Source: Enemella evansiae (GTDB lineage Bacteria > Pseudomonadota > Alphaproteobacteria > Rhodobacterales > Rhodobacteraceae). From it: a DNA stretch of 64,000 bases. Location of the stretch: assembly GCA_017255395.1 (NCBI GenBank), contig JAFKDC010000007.1, positions 99,623 through 163,622 on the forward strand. The letters run 5' to 3'. Positions 41,120 through 48,748 of this stretch are shown here, piece by piece; the first letter of the stretch is position 1; each line of letters starts with the position of its first letter. A program made the position numbers and the translations under genes. The notes beneath the pieces are model-generated. The model worked only from the letters and a program-made list of their open reading frames with translations. It was not told the DNA's origin and made no database searches.

Positions 41120-41135
41120 TTGACCGATTGGTCAA
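41120..41135. promoter_or_regulatory. RutR-type operator
   Basis: TTGACCGATTGGTCAA matches the RutR consensus TTGACCA-NN-TGGTCAA at 13 of 14 defined positions. It lies between the divergent rutR-type gene (start 41031) and the amidohydrolase gene (start 41168), so it can control both. Confidence 0.78.
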
Positions 41136-41167
41136 ATCGAAACAGGTCCGCGCAAGACGGGCCGGAT

Positions 41168-42433
41168 ATGACGGGGAAAGACATGGTGGCTCCGGCAGCG
41201 AACCTGAAGATCGACGGCGACCGGCTGTGGGACAGCCTGATGGAGATGGCCAGGATCGGCCCCGGCGTGGCGGGCGGCAACAACCGCCAGACGCTGACCG
41301 ACGCGGATGCCGAGGGTCGCGCGCTGTTCCGGCGCTGGTGTGAAGAGGCCGGGATGACCATGGGCCTCGACACCATGGGCAACATGTTCTTCACCCGCGC
41401 GGGCACCGACCCGGAGGCCCTGCCGGTCTACGTCGGGTCCCACCTCGACACGCAGCCCACCGGCGGCAAGTACGACGGCGTTCTGGGCGTGCTGGCCGGG
41501 CTGGAGCTGGTTCGCACCCTGAACGACACCGGAATCCGCACGAAGCACCCCATCGTCGTCACCAACTGGACCAACGAAGAGGGCACGCGCTTTGCCCCCG
41601 CCATGCTGGCCTCGGGCGTCTTCGCCGGTGTGCATACGCAGGACTGGGCCTATGCCCGGCAGGACGCGGCGGGCAAGAGTTTCGGCGCCGAGCTGGACCG
41701 CATCGGCTGGAAGGGCGACGAAGCGGTTGGCGCGCGCAAGATGCACGCCTTCTTCGAGCTGCACATCGAACAGGGCCCCATCCTGGAGGCCGAGGGCAAG
41801 CAGATCGGCGTCGTCACCCATGGACAGGGCCTGTCCTGGACGCAGGTCACGGTGACCGGCAAGGATGCGCATACCGGCTCGACCCCCATGCCGATGCGCC
41901 GCAACGCGGGCCTGGGGATGGCGCGCATCCTCGAGAAGGTCGACGAGATCGCCTGGAGCCACAAGCCCGACGCCGTCGGCGCCGCGGGGCACATCGACGT
42001 CTACCCCAATTCGCGCAACGTGATCCCCGGCAAGGTGGTCTTCACCGTCGACTTCCGCTCTCCCGAGCTGTCGGTGATCGAGGACATGGAGGCGCGGCTC
42101 AGGACCGAGGCGCAGGCGATCTGCGACGAGATGGGGCTGGAGGTGGCCTTTGAAAAGGTCGGCGGTTTCGACCCCGTGGCCTTCGACGAGACCTGCGTGG
42201 GCGCCGTGCGCGCGGCGGCGGAACGGCTGGGCTATTCGCACCGCAACATCATCTCGGGCGCCGGGCATGACGCCTGCTGGATCAACCAGATCGCCCCCAC
42301 CGCGATGATCATGTGCCCCTGTGTGGACGGCCTGTCGCACAACGAGGCGGAAGAGATCAGCAAGGACTGGGCGCGGGCCGGGGCCGACGTGCTGTTCCAC
42401 GCGGTCGTCGAAACAGCGGAGATCGTCGCATAG
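41168..42433 (+). CDS. pydC: N-carbamoyl-beta-alanine amidohydrolase (M20/hydantoinase-carbamoylase family)
   Basis: 421-residue Zn-dependent amidohydrolase. Metal and substrate motifs: YVGSHLDTQPTGGKYDGVLG (metal His and bridging Asp), TNWTNEEGTRFAPAM (metal Glu), AFFELHIEQGPILE (metal His), and GHDACWINQ near the C-terminus. Third step of reductive pyrimidine catabolism: N-carbamoyl-beta-alanine to beta-alanine, CO2 and NH3. In sequence alone allantoate amidohydrolase is a relative, but the preTA and dihydropyrimidinase context favours PydC. The chosen ATG leaves the RutR site outside the coding region. Confidence 0.88.
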   Translation: MTGKDMVAPAANLKIDGDRLWDSLMEMARIGPGVAGGNNRQTLTDADAEGRALFRRWCEEAGMTMGLDTMGNMFFTRAGTDPEALPVYVGSHLDTQPTGGKYDGVLGVLAGLELVRTLNDTGIRTKHPIVVTNWTNEEGTRFAPAMLASGVFAGVHTQDWAYARQDAAGKSFGAELDRIGWKGDEAVGARKMHAFFELHIEQGPILEAEGKQIGVVTHGQGLSWTQVTVTGKDAHTGSTPMPMRRNAGLGMARILEKVDEIAWSHKPDAVGAAGHIDVYPNSRNVIPGKVVFTVDFRSPELSVIEDMEARLRTEAQAICDEMGLEVAFEKVGGFDPVAFDETCVGAVRAAAERLGYSHRNIISGAGHDACWINQIAPTAMIMCPCVDGLSHNEAEEISKDWARAGADVLFHAVVETAEIVA

Positions 42434-42466
42434 GGGGCGCTGCCCCCTGACCCTGCGGGCCCACCG

Positions 42467-42491
42467 CCGAGGGTATTTGGACCAAGAAGAA
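42467..42491. repeat. dispersed GATATTT-type motif, copy D (variant)
   Basis: Variant core CGAGGGTATTTGGACCAAGA followed by AGAA, preceded by a GGGGGCGCTGCCCCC palindrome starting four bases after the amidohydrolase stop. The ribosome-binding region of the next small gene follows at once. Confidence 0.65.
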
Positions 42492-42510
42492 ACACGGGAT
42501 GGTGCGCGAC

Positions 42511-42735
42511 ATGAGACTTGGGATTGCAGTGGTTGCCGGGCTGGCGCTGGTATCGGCCTCTGGCGCCCCGGCGCAGGAGCCCGTTCGGGTGAAGCCGGTG
42601 GACTTCGAGCTGCCCCTGGGCGTCGCCGAGGAACTGCCCGAGGGTGTGCCGGCCTCCGAGGTCTTCGTCACCGAGGATTTCTGTTTCTACTACCGCCGGG
42701 ACGGGCGGTACCATTTTCTGACATGCGTCGGCTGA
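42511..42735 (+). CDS. small secreted protein of unknown function
   Basis: 74 residues from MRLGIAVVAGLALVSASGAP (an in-frame ATG lies four codons upstream). Sec signal cleaved near APA-QEP, leaving a ~50-residue acidic periplasmic peptide with two cysteines (VTEDFCFYYRRDGRYHFLTC) that could pair. Located between the two amidohydrolase genes of pyrimidine catabolism on the same strand, 44 bp upstream of the dihydropyrimidinase. Not recognised. Confidence 0.65.
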   Translation: MRLGIAVVAGLALVSASGAPAQEPVRVKPVDFELPLGVAEELPEGVPASEVFVTEDFCFYYRRDGRYHFLTCVG

Positions 42736-42778
42736 AGACCGGCCGCCCCGGCGGGGCACAAACGACAGGAGAGACCCC

Positions 42779-44233
42779 ATGACCACAGTCATCAAGAACG
42801 GCACCGTCGTCACCCATGACCGCAGCTACAAGGCCGATGTGCTGATCGAGGGCGGCCGGATCGTCGAGGTCGGCGAAGGCCTGTCGGGCGACGAGACGCT
42901 GGATGCCACGGGTTGCTACGTCATGCCCGGCGGCATCGACCCGCATACGCATCTGGAGATGCCCTTCATGGGCACCTATTCCACCGACAATTTCGACACC
43001 GGCACGCAGGCGGCGCTGGCGGGCGGCACCACCATGGTGGTCGACTTCGCCCTGCCCTCGCCCGGTCAGGGCCTGCTGGACGCGCTTCAGATGTGGGACA
43101 ACAAGTCGGGTCTCGCCCATTGCGACTATAGCTACCACATGGCCGTAACATGGTGGGGCGAGCAAGTCTTCGACGAGATCAAGACCGTGATCGAGGACCG
43201 TGGCATCACCACCTTCAAGCATTTCATGGCCTACAAGGGCGCGCTGATGGTGCAGGACGACGAGATGTATGCCTCGTTCCGCCGGATCGGCGAGCTGGGC
43301 GGCATCGCCATGGTTCATGCCGAGAACGGCGACGTGGTGGCCGACCTGCAGCAGCAGCTGCTGGCGGCGGGCAATACCGGCCCCGAGGCGCATGCCTACT
43401 CGCGCCCCCCGCAGGTCGAGGGCGAGGCCGCCAATCGCGCCATCATGATCGCCGACATGGCGGGTGTGCCCTTGTACATCGTGCATGTCAGCTGCGAAGA
43501 GGCGCATGAGGCCATCCGCCGCGCCCGCCAGCAGGGCAAGCGCGTCTGGGGCGAGCCGCTGATCCAGCACCTGACGCTGGACGACAGCGAATACGCGCAT
43601 CCCGACTGGGACCACGCGGCGCGGCGCGTCATGTCGCCCCCCTTCCGCAACAAGAAGCATCAAGACAGCCTCTGGGCGGGCCTTCAGGCGGGGTCCCTGT
43701 CGGTCGTGGCCACCGACCACTGCGCCTTCACCACCGAGCAGAAGCGCTACGGCCTCGGCGATTTCACCAAGATCCCCAATGGCACCGGCGGTCTGGAAGA
43801 CCGGCTGCCGATGCTCTGGACCCATGGCGTCGGGACGGGTCGCCTGACGCCCGAGGAATTCGTCGCCATGACCTCGACCAATATCGCGAAGATCCTCAAC
43901 TGCTATCCCCGCAAGGGCGCGATCCTGCCCGGCGCCGATGCCGATATCGTGGTCTGGGACCCCGAGAAGGAAAAGATCATCACCGCAGGCACGCAGGTTT
44001 CGGCCATCGACTACAACGTGTTCGAGGGCCACAAGGTCAAGGGCCTGCCGCGCTTCACCCTGACCCGTGGCCATGTCGCCGTCTACGACGGAGAGCTGCG
44101 GTCGCGCGCGGGCCACGGCGAGTTCGTCAAGCGGACCGCCAACACGTCTACCAATACGGCGCTGTCCAAGTGGAAGGCCCTGACCGCGCCGCGCCCGGTG
44201 GAACGCTCGGGCATTCCGGCCAGCGGCGTGTGA
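42779..44233 (+). CDS. hydA: dihydropyrimidinase
   Basis: 484-residue cyclic amidohydrolase opening dihydrouracil/dihydrothymine to N-carbamoyl-beta-amino acids. Metal site: GGIDPHTHLEMPFMG (HxH), carboxylated K153 in HFMAYKGALM, then MVHAENGD and PLYIVHVSCEEA for the second-metal histidines, and SVVATDHCAF with the catalytic Asp. Full length, cytosolic tetramer in the family. It lies between the amidohydrolase gene and the ABC importer, consistent with one pyrimidine-scavenging unit. Confidence 0.95.
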   Translation: MTTVIKNGTVVTHDRSYKADVLIEGGRIVEVGEGLSGDETLDATGCYVMPGGIDPHTHLEMPFMGTYSTDNFDTGTQAALAGGTTMVVDFALPSPGQGLLDALQMWDNKSGLAHCDYSYHMAVTWWGEQVFDEIKTVIEDRGITTFKHFMAYKGALMVQDDEMYASFRRIGELGGIAMVHAENGDVVADLQQQLLAAGNTGPEAHAYSRPPQVEGEAANRAIMIADMAGVPLYIVHVSCEEAHEAIRRARQQGKRVWGEPLIQHLTLDDSEYAHPDWDHAARRVMSPPFRNKKHQDSLWAGLQAGSLSVVATDHCAFTTEQKRYGLGDFTKIPNGTGGLEDRLPMLWTHGVGTGRLTPEEFVAMTSTNIAKILNCYPRKGAILPGADADIVVWDPEKEKIITAGTQVSAIDYNVFEGHKVKGLPRFTLTRGHVAVYDGELRSRAGHGEFVKRTANTSTNTALSKWKALTAPRPVERSGIPASGV

Positions 44234-44378
44234 TGTCGGGCACCGCTCATGCAAACGGCGTAAAGGCATGGCCCCAGCGCCCGGGGCCTGCCCGCGCCGC
44301 CGCAGGTCCGTACCGGGCTGGGATCGCGCCGCCTTTCCGGCCCGGCGACCCGCAGCGCGCCGCATGGGCAGGCCGTTC

Positions 44379-44792
44379 ATGACCGCCCCCGCCCTCTCCG
44401 GCGTGCTCGAAGCCGCGCTTTACGTCGACGACCTCGACAAGGCCGAAGCCTTCTACGCCGGTCTCCTCGGGCTGGAGCGTATCCTGCGCGTCGATGGCCG
44501 CCACGTCTTCTTTCGCGCGGGTGAGACCATCGTCCTGTGCTTCATCCCAAGCGCCACGCGGCAACCGCCCGCCGAAGGCGCCCTGCCCGTCCCGCCGCAT
44601 GGCGCGTCAGGCCCCGGGCACCTGTGCTTTGCCTCCACCACCCTCGACAGGCTGCGCGACCACCTGACCGCGCAAGGCATCCCCATCGAGGCGGATTTTC
44701 ACTGGCCCCACGGCCCGCGCTCGATCTACGTGCGCGACCCGGCGGGCAACTCGGTGGAATTCGCCGATCCCGCGCTCTGGGCAAAGCCATGA
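44379..44792 (+). CDS. VOC-superfamily (glyoxalase/dioxygenase fold) protein
   Basis: 137-residue single-domain VOC protein: first beta-alpha-beta module EAALYVDDLDKAEAFYAGLLGLE, second module HLCFASTTLDRLRDHLTAQG, ending IYVRDPAGNSVEFADP. Metal-ligand candidates are His in PGHLCF and Glu in SVEFADP. The start follows a stretch with no likely coding. Substrate unknown; proximity to the dihydropyrimidinase and importer genes suggests a role with a related compound. Confidence 0.8.
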   Translation: MTAPALSGVLEAALYVDDLDKAEAFYAGLLGLERILRVDGRHVFFRAGETIVLCFIPSATRQPPAEGALPVPPHGASGPGHLCFASTTLDRLRDHLTAQGIPIEADFHWPHGPRSIYVRDPAGNSVEFADPALWAKP

Positions 44793-44844
44793 CCCCTGCC
44801 GCCGCCCGACCGGCCCCCCAAGGACCCAAGATCAAAAAGACGCC

Positions 44845-45642
44845 ATGACCCAGACCCAAGCCAGCCCCGACCAACCGGTCATCCGCGCCAGCCACCTCGA
44901 CCTGACCTTCCACACGGCGGACGGGCCGGTCCATGCGCTCAAGGACGTCTCTCTGGACGTGCCGCCGGGCGCCTTCGTCTCCTTCATCGGGCCCTCGGGC
45001 TGCGGCAAGACCACCTTCCTGCGCTGCATCGCGGCGCTGGAGACACCGACCGGAGGCACGCTGACCGTGAACGGCATGACGGCGGACGAGGCCCGCCGCG
45101 CCCGCGCCTACGGCTACGTTTTCCAGGCGGCGGGGCTGTATCCGTGGCGCACCATCGGCGGCAACATCCGCCTGCCGCTGGAGATCATGGGCTTTTCCAG
45201 GGCCGAACAGGCGGAACGCACCGCCCGCGTCCTCGACCTGGTAGAGCTCTCGGGCTTCGAGAAGAAATTCCCCTGGCAACTGTCGGGCGGCATGCAGCAA
45301 CGCGCCTCGATCGCCCGCGCGCTGGCCTTCGACGCGGACCTCTTGCTGATGGACGAACCCTTCGGCGCGCTGGACGAGATCGTGCGCGACCGGCTGAACG
45401 AGGAACTGCTCAGGCTCTGGGACAAGACCGGCAAGACCATCGCCTTCGTCACCCACTCGATCCCCGAGGCGGTCTACCTCTCGACCCATATCGTCGTCAT
45501 GTCCCCGCGCCCGGGCCGCATCACCGACGTCATCGAAAGCCCGCTGCCGCGCGAGCGCCCGCTCGACATCCGCGACACGCCGGGCTTCATCGAGATCGCC
45601 CACCGCGTCCGCGAAGGACTGCGCGCGGGGTATCAGGAATGA
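44845..45642 (+). CDS. ABC transporter ATP-binding protein (TauB/SsuB type), putative pyrimidine importer
   Basis: 265 residues: Walker A GPSGCGKTT, signature LSGGMQQRASIARAL, Walker B LLLMDEPFGALDE, H-loop FVTHSIPEAVYLS. The YVFQAAGLYPWRTIGGNIRL block is typical of the nitrate/taurine/NMT1-family ATPases. Partners are the two permeases (46763, 47853) and the NMT1-like binding protein (48749), although two small genes intervene. Its stop overlaps the next ATG (ATGA). Confidence 0.9.
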   Translation: MTQTQASPDQPVIRASHLDLTFHTADGPVHALKDVSLDVPPGAFVSFIGPSGCGKTTFLRCIAALETPTGGTLTVNGMTADEARRARAYGYVFQAAGLYPWRTIGGNIRLPLEIMGFSRAEQAERTARVLDLVELSGFEKKFPWQLSGGMQQRASIARALAFDADLLLMDEPFGALDEIVRDRLNEELLRLWDKTGKTIAFVTHSIPEAVYLSTHIVVMSPRPGRITDVIESPLPRERPLDIRDTPGFIEIAHRVREGLRAGYQE

Positions 45643-45878
45643 CGGTGACCGCCATCCTGTTCGAACCCGTCCTCCTCCTCGCCCTCGGTCTCCTTGCCGC
45701 CGCGAGCGCCCCCCTTGTCAGCGCCCCCCGAGCCGACTCCCGCAACCTGCACTGTGCCGATTGGCCCGAGGCCGGAAACTGCTCCGACGCGCGCGGAACG
45801 ATGTGGCTCACGGGGCCAACCGCCCTGATCTCCACCGCAGGGGCCGCGCTGCTCATCGGACGCAGGCCGACGACATGA
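45639..45878 (+). CDS. small putative membrane protein in the importer operon
   Basis: 79 residues starting inside the stop of the ATPase gene (ATGA). Two hydrophobic segments: TAILFEPVLLLALGLLAAAS near the N-terminus and LISTAGAALLIG near the C-terminus. Between them is a two-cysteine loop (NLHCADWPEAGNCSDARG). Not recognised. The overlap and the clear TM-loop-TM pattern argue that it is translated. Confidence 0.5.
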   Translation: MTVTAILFEPVLLLALGLLAAASAPLVSAPRADSRNLHCADWPEAGNCSDARGTMWLTGPTALISTAGAALLIGRRPTT

Positions 45879-45937
45879 CCCACGCGCCCCGCCCCAGCAA
45901 AGACGCACCCCACGCCGCCATGACACGCGCCCCCAGG

Positions 45938-46035
45938 CTTCTTCTCTGCAAAAATACTCAAGCACCCCGCCCGACCCACGCGCGCCGCCGCCAGTCCGGC
46001 CCCGCCCCTCGTTTCTTCTTGGCCCAAATACCGAC
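45938..46035. repeat. two inverted copies (E, F) of the dispersed motif, variant form
   Basis: GGCTTCTTCTCTGCAAAAAT then ACTC (45938-45960) and GTTTCTTCTTGGCCCAAATA then CCG (46011-46033), both inverted relative to copy D and 73 bp apart. They fill most of the non-coding spacer before the acetyltransferase gene. Confidence 0.6.
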
Positions 46036-46074
46036 TGCACCGGCGCCCCGAACGCCCCGCCCGCGAGGGGAAGC

Positions 46075-46500
46075 ATGACCCCGATCCGCCCCGCCACGCG
46101 CGCCGACATTCCCGCCTGCGCCCGCATCGTCCACGACTGGGAAAAGGCCACGGGCTATATCCACGACACGCCCGACCTTGAAACCCTGACCGGCTACATC
46201 CTCGACGCCTTTCCCGCGCGCGAGATCCATGTCTGTGGCGATCCCGTCTGCGGTTATCTCTCCATCGATCCGGTCGAGGCCAAACTCGGCGCGCTCTATC
46301 TTGCCGAACCCGGAAAGGGCACCGGCAAGCGCCTGATGGACCGTGCCAAGGATGGGCGGGACCAGCTCTGGCTGACGGTCTATGTCCCGAACATCCGGGC
46401 CATAGGCTTCTACAAACGCGAAGGCTTCACCACCACCGCCGAGCTTCCGCCCGACCGCGCGGGTGCCCCGGCCATGCTCAGGATGGAGTGGCAGCGATGA
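46075..46500 (+). CDS. GNAT-family N-acetyltransferase
   Basis: 141 residues: N-terminus TPIRPATRADIPACARIVHDW, acetyl-CoA loop region LYLAEPGKGTGKRLMDRAKD, and VYVPNIRAIGFYKREGFTTT for the final strand-helix. Nothing shows the substrate. Embedded among the importer genes on the same strand, so it may modify an imported compound, but simple co-location is also possible. Confidence 0.85.
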   Translation: MTPIRPATRADIPACARIVHDWEKATGYIHDTPDLETLTGYILDAFPAREIHVCGDPVCGYLSIDPVEAKLGALYLAEPGKGTGKRLMDRAKDGRDQLWLTVYVPNIRAIGFYKREGFTTTAELPPDRAGAPAMLRMEWQR

Positions 46501-46766
46501 CCCGCCCCCTGACGCTCCCCGCCGCCACGCGCCGCCGCAGCCCCCTCGCCGCCGGGGCACCGACCCGCGGCAAGATCCGCCCCGCAGCGCGCGCCACATG
46601 CCGCCGCGCTGCCATCGCCGCCATCCCCCTCTGGGCACCGGGCCGCAGCCCTGCGGCTGCCGCCGGGGTGACCGCCTCGCCCCGGCGCCTGCATGCCGGC
46701 GCCGCCCCGGGCTGCCCGGGCCATGTCGCCCTCTCCCCCACACCGCAACGGGAGGCCCGGACATGA
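46497..46766 (+). CDS. doubtful Arg/Ala/Pro-rich ORF bridging two genes
   Basis: An 89-codon frame that starts in the acetyltransferase stop (ATGA) and ends in the permease start (ATGA). The predicted peptide is dominated by Ala, Arg and Pro with no domain, signal or helix pattern (LTLPAATRRRSPLAAGAP). The exact overlaps at both ends are the only argument for translation; composition argues for a spurious frame. If untranslated, this is a 262-bp gap with no recognised feature. Confidence 0.2.
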   Translation: MTRPLTLPAATRRRSPLAAGAPTRGKIRPAARATCRRAAIAAIPLWAPGRSPAAAAGVTASPRRLHAGAAPGCPGHVALSPTPQREART

Positions 46767-47710
46767 CCCGCGCCCTGCCGATCCTCACCATGATCGCCGC
46801 CGTGCTGGCGCTCTGGTACGCGGCCGCCGTGCCGATGAACGTGCAGGAGGTGCTGACCCGCGCCGAGCGCGCCGGGGCAGAGGTCTCTCCGCCCACGGCC
46901 GTCGAGCGCCGGGACCAGGGCAGCTGGTCGCTGGTGCTGCAAAACACAGGCCTCCTCGGCGAAAGCTGGAGCCTCGACCGGCCCCGCCTGCCCGCCCCGC
47001 ATCAGGTGGTGGCGGAACTCTATACCTCGACCATCGACGAAGAGCTGAACGGACGGCGCGGGCTGGTGAACTCTGGCAGCCTGTCGAACCGCTCGCTGAT
47101 CTACCACGGGCTGGTGACGCTGAACGCGACGCTGCTGGGCTTCCTGATCGGCACCGGGCTGGGCGTGCTGCTGGCCATCGGCATCGTGCACAGCCGGGTG
47201 ATGGACATGAGCGTGATGCCATGGGCCATCGTCAGCCAGACCGTGCCCATCGTGGCGCTGGCGCCGATGATCATCGTGGTGCTCTACTCGGTCGGCGTGC
47301 AGGGGGTGATCCCCAAGGCGGTGATCTCGGCCTACCTGTCCTTCTTCCCGGTGGTCGTGGGCATGGTGAAGGGGCTGCGCAGCCCCGACGCCATGCAGAT
47401 GGACCTGATGCACACCTACAACGCCAGCAAGGCCACGGTGCTGCGCAAGCTGCGGCTGCCCGCCTCGGTGCCCTATCTCTTCGCCTCGCTCAAGATCGCC
47501 ATCGCCGCCAGCCTCGTGGGCGCCATCGTCGGAGAGCTTCCGGTCCAGAAAGGCGGCCTGGGCGCGCGGATGCTGGCGGGCAGCTACTATGGCCAGACCG
47601 CACAGATCTGGTCCGCGCTCTTCATGGCCGCAGCCCTTGCCGCGCTGCTGGTCTGGGCCATCGGTGCCGCCGAGCGCAGCACCCTGAAACGCATGGGGAT
47701 GAGCCAATGA
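46763..47710 (+). CDS. ABC transporter permease (TauC/SsuC type), first of two
   Basis: 315 residues with an N-terminal TM (ALPILTMIAAVLALWYAAAV) followed by a ~100-residue loop unusual in length for this family, then five or six TMs. The cytoplasmic coupling loop DLMHTYNASKATVLRKLRLPASVPYLF includes the EAA-like motif, followed by LVGAIVGELPVQKGGLG. Paired with a second permease, suggesting a heterodimeric channel. Start preceded by CGGGAGG. Confidence 0.88.
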   Translation: MTRALPILTMIAAVLALWYAAAVPMNVQEVLTRAERAGAEVSPPTAVERRDQGSWSLVLQNTGLLGESWSLDRPRLPAPHQVVAELYTSTIDEELNGRRGLVNSGSLSNRSLIYHGLVTLNATLLGFLIGTGLGVLLAIGIVHSRVMDMSVMPWAIVSQTVPIVALAPMIIVVLYSVGVQGVIPKAVISAYLSFFPVVVGMVKGLRSPDAMQMDLMHTYNASKATVLRKLRLPASVPYLFASLKIAIAASLVGAIVGELPVQKGGLGARMLAGSYYGQTAQIWSALFMAAALAALLVWAIGAAERSTLKRMGMSQ

Positions 47711-47856
47711 CCGCCGCAAACCCGTTTTCCGAACCGGAAAACGCGAAATCCGCCGCAGATTTCGCCACCCCCCGCAGCAACCCGTTTTCCGACCCGGAAA
47801 ACGGCTCGGATTTCGTCCCGAAATCCGCCCCCCCCCGGGAAAGGCCCGCGCCATGA
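47707..47856 (+). CDS. 49-residue linker ORF made of translated hairpin repeats
   Basis: Starts in the stop of permease 1 (ATGA) and ends in the start of permease 2. The peptide contains two near-identical units, NPFSEPENAKSAADF and NPFSDPENGSDF. At DNA level these are hairpin modules CGTTTTCCG/CGGAAAACG (47723-47743 and again at 47785-47804) with GAAATC/GATTTC partners. The translation is probably coupling two permeases through repeat DNA rather than encoding a functional protein. Confidence 0.4.
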   Translation: MTAANPFSEPENAKSAADFATPRSNPFSDPENGSDFVPKSAPPRERPAP

Positions 47857-48704
47857 TGCTGGTTCTTGCCGCCCTCGCGCTCTGGGCCGCGGGTCTCGCG
47901 CTCAACCTGCGGCTCGCCACCGGCCCCGCCCGCGACCGCGCTACCACCCGCCTGCTGGTGCCGCTGATCTTCGGCGCCACGCTGATCGGCATGTGGGAGC
48001 TGACGGTGCGCGGCCTCGGCGTGCCCCGGGTGATCCTGCCGCCGCCCAGCCAGATCGCCCAGACCTTCGCCGCCAACCTCCCGCTTCTGTGGGGAGACTT
48101 CACCCAGACCATCCTCAAGGGCGCGCTTTCGGGTTACCTCATCGGCTGCTCCGCCGCCTTTGTCACCGCGCTGGTGATCGACCGCAGCCCTTTCCTGCGC
48201 GCGGGCCTGATGCCGCTGGGCAACTTCATGGCGGCGCTGCCCATCGTCGGCACCGCGCCGATCCTCGTCATGTGGTTCGGCTTCGGCTGGCAATCCAAGG
48301 CAGCCGTCGTGGTGCTGATGGTCTTCTTCCCGATGCTGGTGAACTGCGTCGCGGGGCTGACGGACACCACGGCGATGCAGCGCGACCTGATGCGCACCTA
48401 CGCCGCCTCGTGGGGCCAGACGCTGCTGAAGCTGCGCCTGCCCGCCGCGCTGCCCTTCATCTTCAACGGCCTCAAGATCTGCACCACGCTGGCCCTGATC
48501 GGCGCCATCGTCGCCGAATTCTTCGGCTCGCCCACGCTGGGCCTGGGCTTCCGCATCTCCACCAGCATCGGGCAGCTCGATCTCGGCATGGTCTGGGCCG
48601 CCATCCTCGTCGCGGCCATCGCGGGCACGCTGACCTACGGGCTTGCGGCGCTGGTCGAGAAGCGCATGACTTTCTGGCACCCCTCGCAAAGGGGCAGCCG
48701 ATAA
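47853..48704 (+). CDS. ABC transporter permease (TauC/SsuC type), second of two
   Basis: 283 residues, about six TMs. Coupling loop DLMRTYAASWGQTLLKLRLPAALPFIF and the following ALIGAIVAEFFGSPTLGLGF match the family. N-terminal LPPPSQIAQTFAANLPLLW is also typical of NMT1-linked permeases. Start MMLVLAALALW in the ATGA overlap with the linker ORF. The substrate-binding protein follows 44 bp later. Confidence 0.9.
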   Translation: MMLVLAALALWAAGLALNLRLATGPARDRATTRLLVPLIFGATLIGMWELTVRGLGVPRVILPPPSQIAQTFAANLPLLWGDFTQTILKGALSGYLIGCSAAFVTALVIDRSPFLRAGLMPLGNFMAALPIVGTAPILVMWFGFGWQSKAAVVVLMVFFPMLVNCVAGLTDTTAMQRDLMRTYAASWGQTLLKLRLPAALPFIFNGLKICTTLALIGAIVAEFFGSPTLGLGFRISTSIGQLDLGMVWAAILVAAIAGTLTYGLAALVEKRMTFWHPSQRGSR

Positions 48705-48748
48705 CGGGCCCGGGCAAACGGGCCACGACCACCAAGGAGGTACTGCCA

